From Acorus gramineus (taxonomy: Eukaryota > Streptophyta > Magnoliopsida > Acorales > Acoraceae): a stretch of DNA of 64,000 nucleotides. A program made the translations under genes and the position numbers. This document shows, piece by piece, positions 54,101 through 64,000 of this stretch. The notes below the pieces were generated by a model that had not been told where the DNA came from, did not search any database, and saw nothing but the letters and a program-made list of their open reading frames with translations. Position 1 is the stretch's first letter. The number at the start of each line of letters is the position of its first letter. The stretch spans positions 18,081,309 through 18,145,308 of the forward strand of contig CM060848.1 of the NCBI GenBank assembly GCA_030737835.1, read 5' to 3'.

Positions 54101-56610
54101 AGAGCTGTAGAGTTTTGTAGAGTTGAGAGCCTTAATTACTCTCAAGTCCCAGGATCTGGGGAAAGCTGCTGTAAACTCACTCTTGAGTTTACAGACCCTT
54201 CTTCCAGTGTTTTTGGTAAAATCTTCAAAATGACACTGCCTGAGTTGCGAGATTTTCCAGATTTCCTTGTTGAAAGGACACGATATGATGCTGCCATGGA
54301 GAGGAACTGGACACACAGGGATAAATGTCAGGTTTGGTGGAGAGATGATGAGGGTGATGGTGGGAGTTGGTATGATGGTCGGGTTGTGCAAGTGAAGCCT
54401 ATATCAACTGAGCTACCAGACAGCCCTTGGTTAAGATGTGCGGTCCAGTATAAAAATGATGGCTCTGAACATCATACGCACTGTCCTTGGGAACTTCGTG
54501 ATCCAGATGGTCAATGGGAGCACCCATGTATTGATAGTGAAACCAGGCAGAATCTTCTATCATCTTTGTCCAAGATTGAACAGAATGCAAGCAAACATGT
54601 AAACCTTTATATATGCATTGCTCGTGTCGTTTATCATATTTTTCGTTTTAATTTTTTTCCCCACCCTGGGGATTAAAATCTCTTTTCTGCTCTCATGTTT
54701 CTCTATCAACACCCCCCCCCCCCCCCTCTTGATCCATATGTATATATGACTATTTACTTCTTGTCTAATTTTCTTGACTGAAACATTGCAGGACTATTAT
54801 GGGATTCAAAAATTGAAACAAGTAGCTCAGAAAGTTGATTATATTAACAGGTAAATGTCTTTGTCTAACCTTTATGTTATATGAATATTTTTTCTTGTGT
54901 ATAGTCATTCCTTTGTTCTTATTGATATCTTGACTGAGTTTCCTGATAAGATAATAATTGGAATTTTATGTTTGGCAGTATAAAGTCTTTGGGCGAATAG
55001 CTGCCCCTGGAATCTAGATTTTTTAACGTTATCTGTCCCCCCCTTCTTTTTTTTTTGGGAGGGGGGGGGGGGGGGTTTCTTCTCAAATTAGTTTTTCTTC
55101 ACTGAAATCTGAAGACAGAATGACCCTGAACTGAGTTTTCAACCACACTCTAAAAATGATTCCTAGCCTTTTCTTTTGTTTCCTTACTTAAGGTTAATTG
55201 AGTTGTTTGGTTTAAGAAGCATCTATATTCTGTATTTTACACTAGAAAAGATTTTTTTGTGGTTATAGGACTTAGAAAAGACATAAAGGTAAAAATTTTT
55301 AACATGTTAATTGTCAGCCAGTCTTTTAAAGTTGCTTTCTGAAAGGAAATCCTATAAAATGGTTTCTTTTAAATCAGTATGTGAGAATTTCTGCTACCAA
55401 GTATGCTGTCATTAATTAAGTGCCCTTACTGAAGAGAACTATCTGTGGTTGTTGTACAGCCTTCACCAAAGGTGATTGGAGAGAAACTTTGTTCATTATG
55501 AAAGATATTTCTATGGAAATAGAGATCATATTACTATCAATCCAAGGACTGACTTTTTTTTTTTTTTGTATGAATCACTTACAGAGAAATGATTGGCTAA
55601 AAAGAGAACAGTCTTTCTATGGCAATTGAATAAGAGACATAAACAATGGATGATGATATTCAATGGTCATACATCAAATTGGATTCCTTCATCCTGTGGG
55701 AAAAAAAAACATTTTCAAATTTTATGTAGATCAAATTCACCTGGAAGATCCTGCATGCATCAGCTAACAATATCTTAGATCAACAATCAACAACCCATAG
55801 ATAAACCCCAAAAGAAAACAATCAACCCCTTTTCTACTTACTTTTATATGGTAAGTAGAAAAGGTTTTTGTATGGGAAATGGCGTCATGGGAACTATGAC
55901 AGCCAATTTCCCCAAAATCGGTGCAATTGGTTTCCGCACAGAAAATGGTTTCCTAGGCATATTATAAACCAAAAAAATTCTGGAAATTTGAGCTATTGGC
56001 TGAAATATTTTTTTTCCATGGAAACCTAGCGAGCCCTTAGTACTGCAACTACATATGTATAAATTTTTGATGAGTTTGTTGTTCCTCTAGGATGATTAGC
56101 TCCTATGGAGAAGTCTGCACCTAAAAATAACTTGTTAGAAGATTGATAAATATGAAATGGAAGTCAAGTGACATAATTTACCAGTCTTGTTATCTTTGTT
56201 AAACAATATACTATTTGTGAGTTTAGAAACTTTTATGCCTTCCAACATTTGTTGTTCTTAGTCTAAATGGTTATATAATCAGTGCCTTGATTACTGAATA
56301 AACTTCTGCAACATAAGCCGATGTGCATAGAACAGTGTTGGTTTGTTCTTGTGTTTTTATGCTAATGCATGGTCTTTATGTTTGCATGAATCATATTGGA
56401 TGTCTGAATTTCTGCAGATTTCCAGTTCCACTGTCGCTTGAAGCGATTGAGAGGAGACTGGAGAACAATTACTACCGCACCTTGGATGCCGTCAAGCACG
56501 ACGTTCGTGTGATGCTCGCAAATGCTGAATCATACTTTGGGAGAAACGCAGAGTACGCGATGAAGATCCGGCGACTGGGTGACTGGCTGTCACGAAGGCT
56601 GACATTGTAG
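36153..56610 (+). CDS. BRWD/PHIP-type WD40 and bromodomain protein
   Basis: 23 coding exons: 36153-36511, 36689-36843, 37094-37333, 43834-43943, 44048-44125, 44429-44535, 45143-45237, 45332-45444, 45581-45684, 45773-45850, 46048-46126, 47104-47272, 48318-48388, 49351-49431, 49514-49584, 50716-50812, 50913-50972, 51148-51202, 51481-51890, 52000-53913, 54029-54598, 54792-54850 and 56418-56610. They total 5268 bases (1755 aa). Order: an N-terminal helical region (DIDIREVHFLIMHFLSAGPC); eight or so WD40 repeats from about residue 238 to 670 (RLRGHQNAVYCAIFDRTGRY, then ITGSDDRLVKIW, RLPDGLPISVLRGHTGAVTA, SAGYDGKTIIWD); a long charged, KR- and acid-rich linker (about 700-1460); a PHIP/BRWD Tudor-like module (WYRYIPQLGDEVAYLKQGHQ, CQVWWRDDEGDGGSWYDGRV); and a bromodomain (about 1670-1755). 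It is likely a nuclear chromatin reader and possible CUL4-DDB1 substrate receptor, as known for animal homologues. Intron 3 contains a LINE. Confidence 0.95.
38389..39288 (-). pseudogene. LINE ORF2 C-terminal region (zf-RVT)
   Basis: About 300 codons, frame-shifted relative to the upstream reverse transcriptase frame. They include NGVAIRFWKDEWLDG and the zf-RVT region (PLIWEVLSPLKIRGFMWLLT, then CGLCGVEEESRDHLFFTC), a Cys/His cluster typical of plant LINE C-termini. It ends at a stop near 38389, followed by a 3' UTR of about 120 bases and the poly(A). Confidence 0.85.
39209..39508 (-). pseudogene. LINE ORF2 middle fragment after a nonsense mutation
   Basis: Continues in the same frame as the reverse transcriptase after the TGA at 39508-39506, which replaces the Trp expected between LAK and EIVCRGKEDGG. 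The text then reads MGVLDLHNMNKALLRKWLWR as usual for plant LINEs. Homology leaves this frame near 39330, where a frameshift leads into the C-terminal piece. Confidence 0.8.
39506..41260 (-). pseudogene. LINE reverse transcriptase domain
   Basis: 584 open codons with the reverse transcriptase blocks in order: DKAPGPDGFTLRFFQ, FRPISLLNGAYKIIAKILAN, KLDFEKANDSV, GRGLCQGDPLSPFLL, and the catalytic YADD in HIQYADDTILL. The usual KAYDSV block reads KANDSV here (Tyr to Asn), a substitution expected to be harmful. The frame is detached from the endonuclease upstream by a frameshift in the 41206-41260 overlap. Confidence 0.92.
41206..42024 (-). pseudogene. LINE apurinic-type endonuclease domain
   Basis: ATG at 42024 opens MKVLSWNIRRLGDPRKR, the start of plant L1 ORF2. 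The endonuclease blocks WNIR, LQESKL, TGVYGP and SDHIPI are present. The block normally written GDFN reads GNFN (VMGNFNTIS), losing an acidic residue. An in-frame stop directly precedes the ATG, so no fusion to an ORF1 is possible. Confidence 0.9.
42111..43486. repeat. Three tandem units of 510-523 bp at the LINE 5' side
   Basis: Units start at 42111, 42621 and 43144 (ccacccaagttcatatct). Each contains gagattttgaagtt, cctccagcatttgct, caaaaagttgagaggg-like text, a purine-rich block (gggagagaggaagacc) and atcaggaatgcaacttcttc. The third unit is cut short at about 43486. On the minus strand, units 2 and 3 each keep a frame of about 100 codons (ERLKQMLEG...), and unit 1 has the same text with one stop. 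They may be 5' UTR monomers of the LINE or repeated remains of the end of ORF1. Confidence 0.8.
43515..43670 (-). mobile_element. Possible 5'-truncated LINE tail
   Basis: A T run followed by aaagaagattggaacaatca and gaggaggagacgaaggga is similar in layout and partly in text to the 3' end of the LINE at 38259-38330 (T run, gagaatcttattcc, ggagacgagggat). It is probably another minus-strand LINE insertion reduced to its tail. Confidence 0.35.
51157..51381 (+). repeat. Perfect 112-bp tandem duplication across BRWD exon 18
   Basis: 51157-51268 and 51270-51381 are identical over 112 bases, separated by one G. The unit starts inside exon 18 (CTTACTCCATATAGG), includes the donor (TTCAA/gtatgc), and runs into the following intron to tctgacaccag. 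The second copy thus holds a duplicate of the exon's last 46 coding bases, preceded by a new acceptor-like ag. Confidence 0.92.
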
Positions 56611-57430
56611 ATGGACCCCAAAAGAAACATCAGTTTGTAGGAATCTTAAAGTCTCAGAGCTTCTGCTGGTTAAATTTTATTGTAGATATATATTGCTATG
56701 ATTCTTCTCTCCCATTTAATATTTTAGGAAGGCCTCTGTATAGGCACATGAGTCACATCTGACCGAGGTGACTGGATGTGGAAAATATACCCACCCAGGA
56801 ATTCATTCTGTATAGACCCATTGTTATTCATATAAGAAAAAAAAATTCACAGGTTTTTCTTTTCATGCAACTCTATTGTGTCTGTTGATTAGACAGTTCT
56901 GATCAGGAGCTGGGGCACTTGCTATAATTGGAATTACAGTTCTCATTTCTCAATGATTTTGATATCGATAATTTTGTGTAGCAGCTAAATGAAATGGGTT
57001 TATTTAGGCCGTCCAATTTTATAAATCATTCGTGCATCATGATATGGATAATTTTTTTTTTAAAAAATATATATTTATCACAACCACATTGGATGGCAGG
57101 AACCCCATAAAATGAAGTTAAAACTTAAAGATTGGTCTCGTTTGCATATATACCCCTAAAAAAATCACATTTGATCAAAATACCCCTGATGAATTACTTG
57201 AAGGCATTTGTGTACAATTTAAAACATTTTGAGAGGTATCGTTGAAATGGTTTTCTAGTTTCCACCTCTTGTAGAACTAATGAATTATTGAAAACCCTTA
57301 ATAAAAAATGAATTTATTATAAATCCCTTATAAAGTTATTGCATTTTATGAGAAAATCTAATGTTTAATTTTTATCCTTTTTAAATAAATAAATTATCTA
57401 AAAACCCCTCTAAATAAATAAGAATATGTG
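56611..57430. other. 3' UTR of the BRWD gene and AT-rich flank
   Basis: The likely 3' UTR extends to about 56850 (ttgttattcatataagaaa). Beyond that is AT-rich DNA with aaaacccttaataaa-type repeats and no coding signal. Confidence 0.4.
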
Positions 57431-57439
57431 AGCGTCAAA

Positions 57440-57680
57440 TCAACTGTTATCATCTCTTATAAATCATCTGTCAAATCAACTATCATCATTTTTTACCTTT
57501 TATAAATTTTTATCCACATTTTATCCAAACAATAAAAAAATTTATTATTACGTTTTCTTACGAGAATAATTCAAAACACAACCAAATATAAAATCATGTA
57601 TTCCACCGCTATAATAACTTAGTTTTATAACTGTATACACTGGAATAAGTTTTATTCTGTATCCAAACATCAGTTTAAAA
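57440..57680. mobile_element. Partial copy of family C TIR element
   Basis: Shares with 6890-7150 the ordered blocks atcaactatcatcat, attattacgttttyt, acacaaccaaayataaaatc and ggaataagtttta...tatccaaac. Only this half of the element is recognisable. Confidence 0.45.
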
Positions 57681-58002
57681 GATCAACATACTTCCCAGAA
57701 GTATATTAATGAGAAATCATCTTATAAAAAATATGATTCAGGATTAAAAGGTTTAGGATTAAAAGGCGGACATACAAACAACAATTATAACACAAATCGG
57801 AGCTCTAAAGATTGACAGATTTTTTTTTTTTTTTTTTTGGTAAGTTAGATTGAGAGAATTCTCTTATTAATGAGTTCTTGATCATTCTTAAAGTCATCAT
57901 TGTAAAATAATTCTCCTTTATTTGAACACAAGCAAGTTTGATTTTGAGAAACCAAGAGAGACAGAACAACAAGGGACAGACAATCAAAGAAGAGTATCAT
58001 CA

Positions 58003-61000
58003 TCAGTCCCTCCATCTGTGGCCGCAGCTCGGGTTGCAGCAGACGAAGAACAGAGTCATGCCTTCCTCTCCCCTCGATGAAGCCTGCCATATATGATTAA
58101 AATGAATTAGTTAATCAAATGGAGAAAAAAAAAAACATAAGAATGTGAAATGTTTCTTCACATTCATTTGATTGATTCTATCAAATCCTGAATGTGCATA
58201 TATTTCTCATAATAGGCATCTCTTCTCCTTATGCTCATATACACATTAAGGGCTAAGGCCCTGTTTAGAACGAATTGTGCAGTTTTTTCTGTTTCTACAA
58301 AATCAGTTTTCAAATAATCGGTTCCTTTGGATTTTGATTTTTATGTGATAAAATTCACAAAAAGAACTTCTATTAAAAAAAATCTAATTGAGAGTGATTC
58401 TATAAAATGATGGTTGAGAATAGTTTTTATGAAAAAGAAAAGGACCTAGACAATGATCATTATGTGCACATATACTCTGTATCAATGGTTACTGTTTCAA
58501 AATAATTGTTTATTTATGTGTCAGCAACTGATTGACTAGATGATAAACAAGCAAAAAAATACAACCCCATATGTTGAAAAAGAGGTGGTGATGATATTCA
58601 GAATTTGATTACATAGCAAAGATAATAATGCAGACAGAAAACAAAGTGAAACACTGGAGCAATTTTGCAATTGTAGAGTAGATTTACAAAGTTCTAAAAT
58701 GATGTTATGTGTTACACAAGACAAAACATAGCCATCACAAATAGGTGTTTCAGATACTTGATCTTAAACAGGAAATTATGGCCTAATACAGTTCATAAAA
58801 CCAACTTCACATTTATGGAAAAATAGATCATTACGATATTGACGATAACATGAAACTAGAAAAGAATATATTGAGATTTCTAATAAGGGTAGATTCAGTA
58901 TATAATATAAATAAATTTGCACAGCTTGATAAGGTAATCTAGCATTTTCGAACTATCTTACAATGTTTTTTCATAGGTAAGTTATTTTCGTTTGTTATTT
59001 TTCTGATTAAATATTATCATATCAGCATGAGTAAGACTCGAACTGCAACCCCTCAATGAAGAATAGATGTCTCTATCAACCTGCGACGAGATGTTTTTCT
59101 ATCTTACATTGCTTGAAGCCTAAAAGGCATTAAAAGAAGTCAAGCAGAAATTTGGAGGAGCGAAGATTGCAAAACCTAGGAACAAGGAGAAGTGGTGTGG
59201 ATTTATGAAGGAGAACAAGTGAAGCGATAGCGAAACGAGGGATCGAACAATGGCCATAAGTAGTAGTTCATTAAAGCCCCCATCACCAGAAATATGGATA
59301 GATATGCAAATATGGCATGTTTATGAAACAATGAAAGGTGAAAAACAAAATGAGGAACTCGTCCAGTATATTTATGTCTTAAATATATATCAATGTGACT
59401 CCAAGGAGATTCAAGATATCACTACACGAAAAAGCTCATGCATTGTTGTAATCTATGATTAAATTAAAACTAAAAAAAAAAGCATTCTAAATCAATCTTA
59501 ATCTCTTTCTAATTTGTAGGATAGTAGAAGCATATATTTCCACAATCAACCAAACCACTGATGATCGCAATTAGCAATGACTTCTTTAAATATTCGACAC
59601 GTTTGTTTGGAAGAACTGGAGTTCTTTATATCCTAACATGGAATTCCAATTGGAAAAAAGCTTGATGTACTACTTTGGTTAGAGTCATGAGTTTGTTCTC
59701 CAGAATTCTCGAGTTTGAACTTCCCAAGTAAATTTACCTGATGTACAAGGTGCAAATGATTTTGTGCATCAGGGCTCGTGCATTGCAAAAGGACTTAATG
59801 AGCATAACCAACCTTCAACATTAGCTTTTACTAAGCATTGAAACCATCATTCATAACTTAAACATCTGAACAACAACCAATAAATTTGAAAGAATAAATA
59901 CCTGGAAAAACACTGCTTCTGGATGATTGCATTGAGAGCATCGAACGGATTTGGTGCGAGGCAGAGTTGGATCAGAAGCTACATCTTGCAGGACCTGAGT
60001 CTGCTCCGAAGCCGAATGATGAACTTCATTGCGATAGACGCAACAGCTATCGGCGACCTCCTGAATCAGTTATGAAGAGGTTTCTACATGAATATACAAA
60101 ACATACAATATACAAACCTTTTCGTTATTTCAAGCTATGAATAAATTTTTTTTGATCATGTGAGTACACTACAATATCAATGGTTCCAAAGTTGTAAATT
60201 CTAACACAATTCATGTCCTTCCAATAAAAAAAAAACATAATGGGAGAAAGAATAGAATGCTTTGTCATGAAAAGAAAAATTCATTGGCAGTATAACTTTG
60301 TTTGTTTTTAAAAGAAAATCTTTACCATTGAAAAATATGAATAAATTTTGCCCAAAGAAACTAAAACATTATAGACAAGTATTTGGGTGTTCTTCAATTT
60401 ATTTTTGCATGTCTAAAACAATGGCCTCAATGATACATATATACAATCCAAGGATCTTCATAACATGTTCTTTTGATCCTGTGAGGTTGGTACAAATATA
60501 CAATTTATCAACACTCATGATTAAATAAAAAGTTATATTTTTTTTTCATTTAATTTTAACAAAGGAACGATTTCTTCACTATAATATAAAAATTTCATGA
60601 GCAGTATAACATATTTCCATGGAACAAGTTAACCTCGATCATTTGTTCAAAAAGAAAATCTTCAACACAAAAAAATATATATCATCCGACATATAGCAAG
60701 ATAAATAATTTATCTCGCTTTAATTCTTGCATGTCAAATGCTATAGAAGAAAATTTAAAAAAAAATCCCTCCAATCAATAAGTTCAAGAAAAAAACACAA
60801 ACATCACATTTGAGATCTTCAAACATTTTCTTTAAATCATGGTACATTATTAATTTATTCTCATTAGATAGAAATAAAAAGAACCAAAATAAAATACAAA
60901 AAAAAAAAAAAAAATACCGAATGATCACAGTTGCGACATGCAAAGAGAAGGATTTTCTTCTTTTTGTCTTCCTTTGGATACAAAATGTTGTTGCTGCCAT

Positions 61001-61118
61001 GGAAACCAAAAAAAAAAAATCAAGAAAAAAATGGAAGAGGAAGATGAGAAGGAGAGAAGTTTGAAAAGGTTTTTTTATGGGCTGCCCACCATTCTCGGCA
61101 GAACTTCATTCCACTCAT
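58003..61118 (-). CDS. RPB9: RNA polymerase II subunit RPB9
   Basis: Four short exons on the minus strand: 61118-61090, 60993-60918, 60060-59902 and 58083-58003, totalling 345 bases (114 aa, the usual plant length). The first exon has only 29 bases, and each exon is too short to stand out alone. The protein begins [20 protein letters not shown] and ends [11 protein letters not shown]. It has both zinc ribbons: C7, C10, C29, C32 and C76, C79, C103, C108. It also has the conserved [20 protein letters not shown] stretch. RPB9 is a non-essential-core subunit that supports transcription fidelity and start-site choice in the nucleus. Junction phases agree (TG/C for Cys10; phase 0 at the other two). 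The family's usual CDHQE reads CDHSE at the exon 2-3 junction. No break was found. Because of homology between polymerases, an NRPD9/NRPE9 paralogue is possible. Confidence 0.96.
58084..59901 (-). other. RPB9 intron 3 (1.8 kb)
   Basis: Begins with a consensus donor after CCAG and ends at atatatggcag before 58083. Near 58258 it contains aaggccctgtttagaacg, an end sequence typical of plant hAT-like MITEs. The small plus-strand frame at 59250-59462 has no recognisable motif. Confidence 0.6.
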
Positions 61119-61300
61119 GGCGGCTGCTGTTATGAAAAGACAAAAAAAATAGGTTTTGATGTTTCAGATAGATAGAGAGAGAGAGAGATATGTGGAGAGA
61201 GAATAGTTGGCAAGAAAAATGAAGTGGTGTGAATAAAAGGGCGTACGTGGGTGCGTCTATTTGTGCGTGTGTTGTAGGTTTGGTTGGGCTGCTTCTAGGT
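61119..61300 (-). promoter_or_regulatory. RPB9 upstream region
   Basis: Directly upstream of the RPB9 ATG. It has a GA-dinucleotide repeat (61172-61187, read as CT-rich on the gene strand), which commonly sits near plant transcription starts. No TATA box is clear. Confidence 0.3.
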
Positions 61301-62830
61301 AAACATGTGCAATTTGATCGGTTTGATTTGTTTTTTTATAAATTCAAAATGAATCAAATTATAATTACATCTATCCTAAAAATCAAACCAACCCAAAAAT
61401 CAAACCGAAACGATTTTGTTTGTTACAATCGGTTTTTTATACAGTTCTATATATATACCTCATTAAAATCTAATGAAACAAATGAATATATCTCATTAAA
61501 TAGGTTCATTCAATTCAAAATGAAGTAAAATACATTTTTTATTAAAGAATATACTTATTACATGATATTTACTATTAAAAATAAAATAAAAACATATATG
61601 AGATGGGTTTTGAAGTTATAATAACAATTGAGTCTAAAAGTAAAATTTTCCTTTATTTTATCATGTTCGCGTGGCCGACCAGCCATGCAGTTGATGGATC
61701 GCTGTAAATTGCGGGCCTCTGGTCATCTTGGCCCACGATTGCAGATAGTTCGAAATTGGGCCCAGCTTAACAGAGGCTAGAAATTGGGCCCACGATTATA
61801 AATAGCTTGAGTCTGTTTTATAACTCCATCTGCAGCCTAAACCAAATGCCTATACATAAAATATCACAGTACATATTGTACCATTCGTATGATTTTTTTT
61901 TTTTCATAAAAATTGCACTAATATTTCTGTGTACATTTTACTTTTTAAAATAATAAATATTCCAATAAACGATTGTATTTTTTAAAAATAAGTGGGTTGT
62001 GGATGAAGATGCATATAAGATCATTGAACATATATCATTGCTCCATAAGAAATCATATACTTCACTTCTGTTCCAACCAATACGTTTGAACGTTCATATG
62101 AATTAAAGGTTATTTAAACAAAAGGCATTATTTCTGGTTTTTACGCCAACCAACTTTTTTTTTTTCTGCTAAACTGTTGTTTCAAAAATGTTCTTTACAG
62201 GAAGTATTATAAGTTTAAAGAAAGGGCAGCTAGAAGTTATTTAGTTTATACAGTCTTATATACTGCCTGGTGGGTAGTCCATACTTTGTTAGAATGAAAT
62301 ATGTAATTTCTTTTAATCAAGTAGAGTCCATTGGAGTATATAATTCATTTTCATAAAGATAGATGAAATATGCATCATTTAATAAAATAATCAAGGTATG
62401 TTGAAAATGTAAAACTGTATGCAGATCGACATAGGAGACTTGGAACATTGTTCATGGATGCATTTCATTAAAGTATATGTTTCATTTTTTTTTTATAAAA
62501 ACATATACCTCATTAGATGTAGTTACACTCAATCCATTATATCTCGGTAACGAGGTTAACCCCATATACTCACCATGACGAGATACATACCTTGTTAAAA
62601 AAATTTCATATTTTTTTATAAATGACATCTTTTTATAATATAATTTTAAAAAAATGAAAATACGTGAGACTGCAATCTGTGACATCACCAGTTTCAAATC
62701 AAATCTAACTTATGATGATGATCAACCTGTTGTCACATTAAAATCCCAATTTAGAAGGAAGCTTGGGTTTTTTAAAAGAAAGAAAGATCATCTTCAATCA
62801 ACTGCTGCCGAGTCTTGCCAAGTTCTTGAT
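61300..62830. other. AT-rich intergenic DNA
   Basis: No gene was recognised. A small inverted repeat pairs atcggtttgatttg (61318) with text near 61390-61440 (caaaccgaaacga and atcggtttttt). The phrase aattgggccca occurs twice (61753, 61788) in a GC-richer patch of unknown nature. Confidence 0.4.
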
Positions 62831-62833
62831 TAA

Positions 62834-63546
62834 CCCCCTGTTTTGTGAACAAGGGCGTGGATAAGAGGATAATGGATTTAATTATAAAAAAAACATGTTT
62901 GTTTAACATGGATAAGCTGTAATACTTATACTTGAATAAGTTAAAAATAAACCTGGATAACTATGTGTGGGAGAGACAGACTTCGTTTAATTTTACTTAA
63001 CCATCCAAAATTATAATTGTTAGACAAATACAAAGGACAAAAATTTATCAAAACCGATAAGAAAAGCAACCAAGAAAAAAACCATCTAATTCTCTTCTAT
63101 ATCCTCATAAATTTTTTTTTCATGAACCATGAAACAAATGACAACCAGACAAAAATCATTTGATTCTCCTCTATCTCTACATACAATTTTATACACAAAT
63201 ACAAAGGACAAACTAATCAAAACAGAGATAGGAATAACCCCAATCCTAACCTTATATGCGTCCATAGAAAATTAACAACGCATATACTCACGTTAACAAA
63301 TCATATGCTTCGAAAGAATTTTTTTACATTTCTATAAATACATCCATACAATTCATTAGAGTATATACTTCATTTTTTATAAAAGCATGTACCTCATTAG
63401 ATGAGGTATACTATTTTTAAAAAATTCAAAACACGTGTAAACTAAAATTAGGGCTGAAAATGAGGCTGCACGTAACATCATCCTTATTCTCAACATCTGT
63501 ATAACTTTTTTATATGCGGATAAGCTATCCACGGACCAAATAGGGG
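62834..63546. mobile_element. Possible TIR element with CCCCCT ends
   Basis: The left end (ccccctgttttgtgaacaag, 62834) and the reverse complement of the right end (ccccctatttggtccgtgga, near 63546) resemble each other, and both run into gtggata-type text. The interior is AT-rich and non-coding. Target-site duplication was not found. Confidence 0.35.
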
Positions 63547-64000
63547 GTGGGGAAGGTTGTGGTTGTTTATCACATCTTGTCTACATTTTATCACATAGGA
63601 TAGGGCAGCAGCATAATCATTGATGTTACAACATAATATAACACTTGTTGCAACCGACTCAAAACCTATTCCATCTGGGCTTGAGGTAAACATCCCCATG
63701 AAATGATTTAACCAAAACTGAAATGCCTAAACAAATGCATATAGGATGGACAGAATAAATAATTTGTAGTACATGTATCATGAAAAATAAACAAGATCCA
63801 GGTCACATGACACAAACAAGAGCAGATTGCTTGCTTTGAATGTAAACAGATGCACAAGCAACAAAGTAACAACCAAAAAGAGGAAAGCTACCAAGAAGTT
63901 CACTAATCTAAATCCATGAAGTCATGCCATTCATGTTGATTATTGAACATAATTGTGTACAGCTAAATGTAAATTCGACAATATTTGGTCAACAAAATCA
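63547..64000. other. Intergenic DNA at the window edge
   Basis: No supported gene. The 69-residue minus frame at 63490-63699 overlaps the end of the possible TIR element and has no motif. Confidence 0.35.

Noticed and set aside
60755..61009. Minus-strand frame of 84 codons starting MVSMAATTF
   Set aside because: It is the wrong frame across RPB9 exon 2. The correct frame gives [13 protein letters not shown] and joins in phase to the flanking exons.
63490..63699. Minus-strand frame of 69 codons
   Set aside because: It overlaps the end of a possible TIR element. It has no motif and no splice context.

Overview
This window is nuclear DNA from a flowering plant. It is AT-rich, its genes are intron-rich with GT..AG introns, and it carries a plant-specific DUF247 gene, a plant L1-type LINE and many small inverted-repeat elements. 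I cannot fix the species or decide between monocot and eudicot from the sequence.

Six protein-coding genes can be supported. Left to right: an intronless DUF247/UPF0481 gene (2254-3831, +); a five-exon TRF2/HOY1-like gene with a PH-like domain (11284-13672, +); MCM7, the replicative helicase subunit, in 15 exons encoding 720 aa (16389-23026, +); a SHG1/BOD1-like gene of three coding exons (24407-26077, -), whose probable 5' leader exon lies about 6 kb upstream at 32.3-32.6 kb; a BRWD/PHIP-type WD40-bromodomain gene in 23 coding exons encoding 1755 aa (36153-56610, +); and RPB9, a small subunit of RNA polymerase II, in four short exons encoding 114 aa (58003-61118, -). I assembled the exons by hand. 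Reading phase is consistent across every junction, and total coding lengths are multiples of three.

Three tRNA-Gln genes sit at 27.8, 29.7 and 30.7 kb inside the long 5' intron of the SHG1-like gene, on the opposite strand. They lie in a locally duplicated segment, and the third has anticodon TTG where the other two have CTG.

The rest is mostly transposon debris. The 6.5 kb third intron of the BRWD gene holds an antisense, broken LINE with endonuclease, reverse transcriptase and zf-RVT regions. No ORF1 is seen, and three roughly 510-520 bp tandem units lie on its 5' side. Foldback elements occur at 4.2-5.1, 5.8-6.3, 7.4-7.9, 32.85-33.09 (one arm only) and 33.7-34.0 kb. The 5.8 kb element has a clean 9-bp target-site duplication. 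A small LTR-like element lies at 0.75-1.74 kb, and several tandem duplications occur in intergenic and intronic DNA.

The genes do not form a pathway, although four of the six act on chromatin or DNA: MCM7 in replication licensing, RPB9 in transcription, SHG1-like in a possible COMPASS/BOD1 role, and BRWD in chromatin reading. I see no CRISPR array, virus or gene cluster. The observations most worth checking are the tRNA-Gln anticodon switch, a perfect 112-bp tandem duplication of half an exon in the BRWD gene, the LINE with repeated 5' units, and the out-of-frame N-terminal motif of the TRF2/HOY1-like gene.
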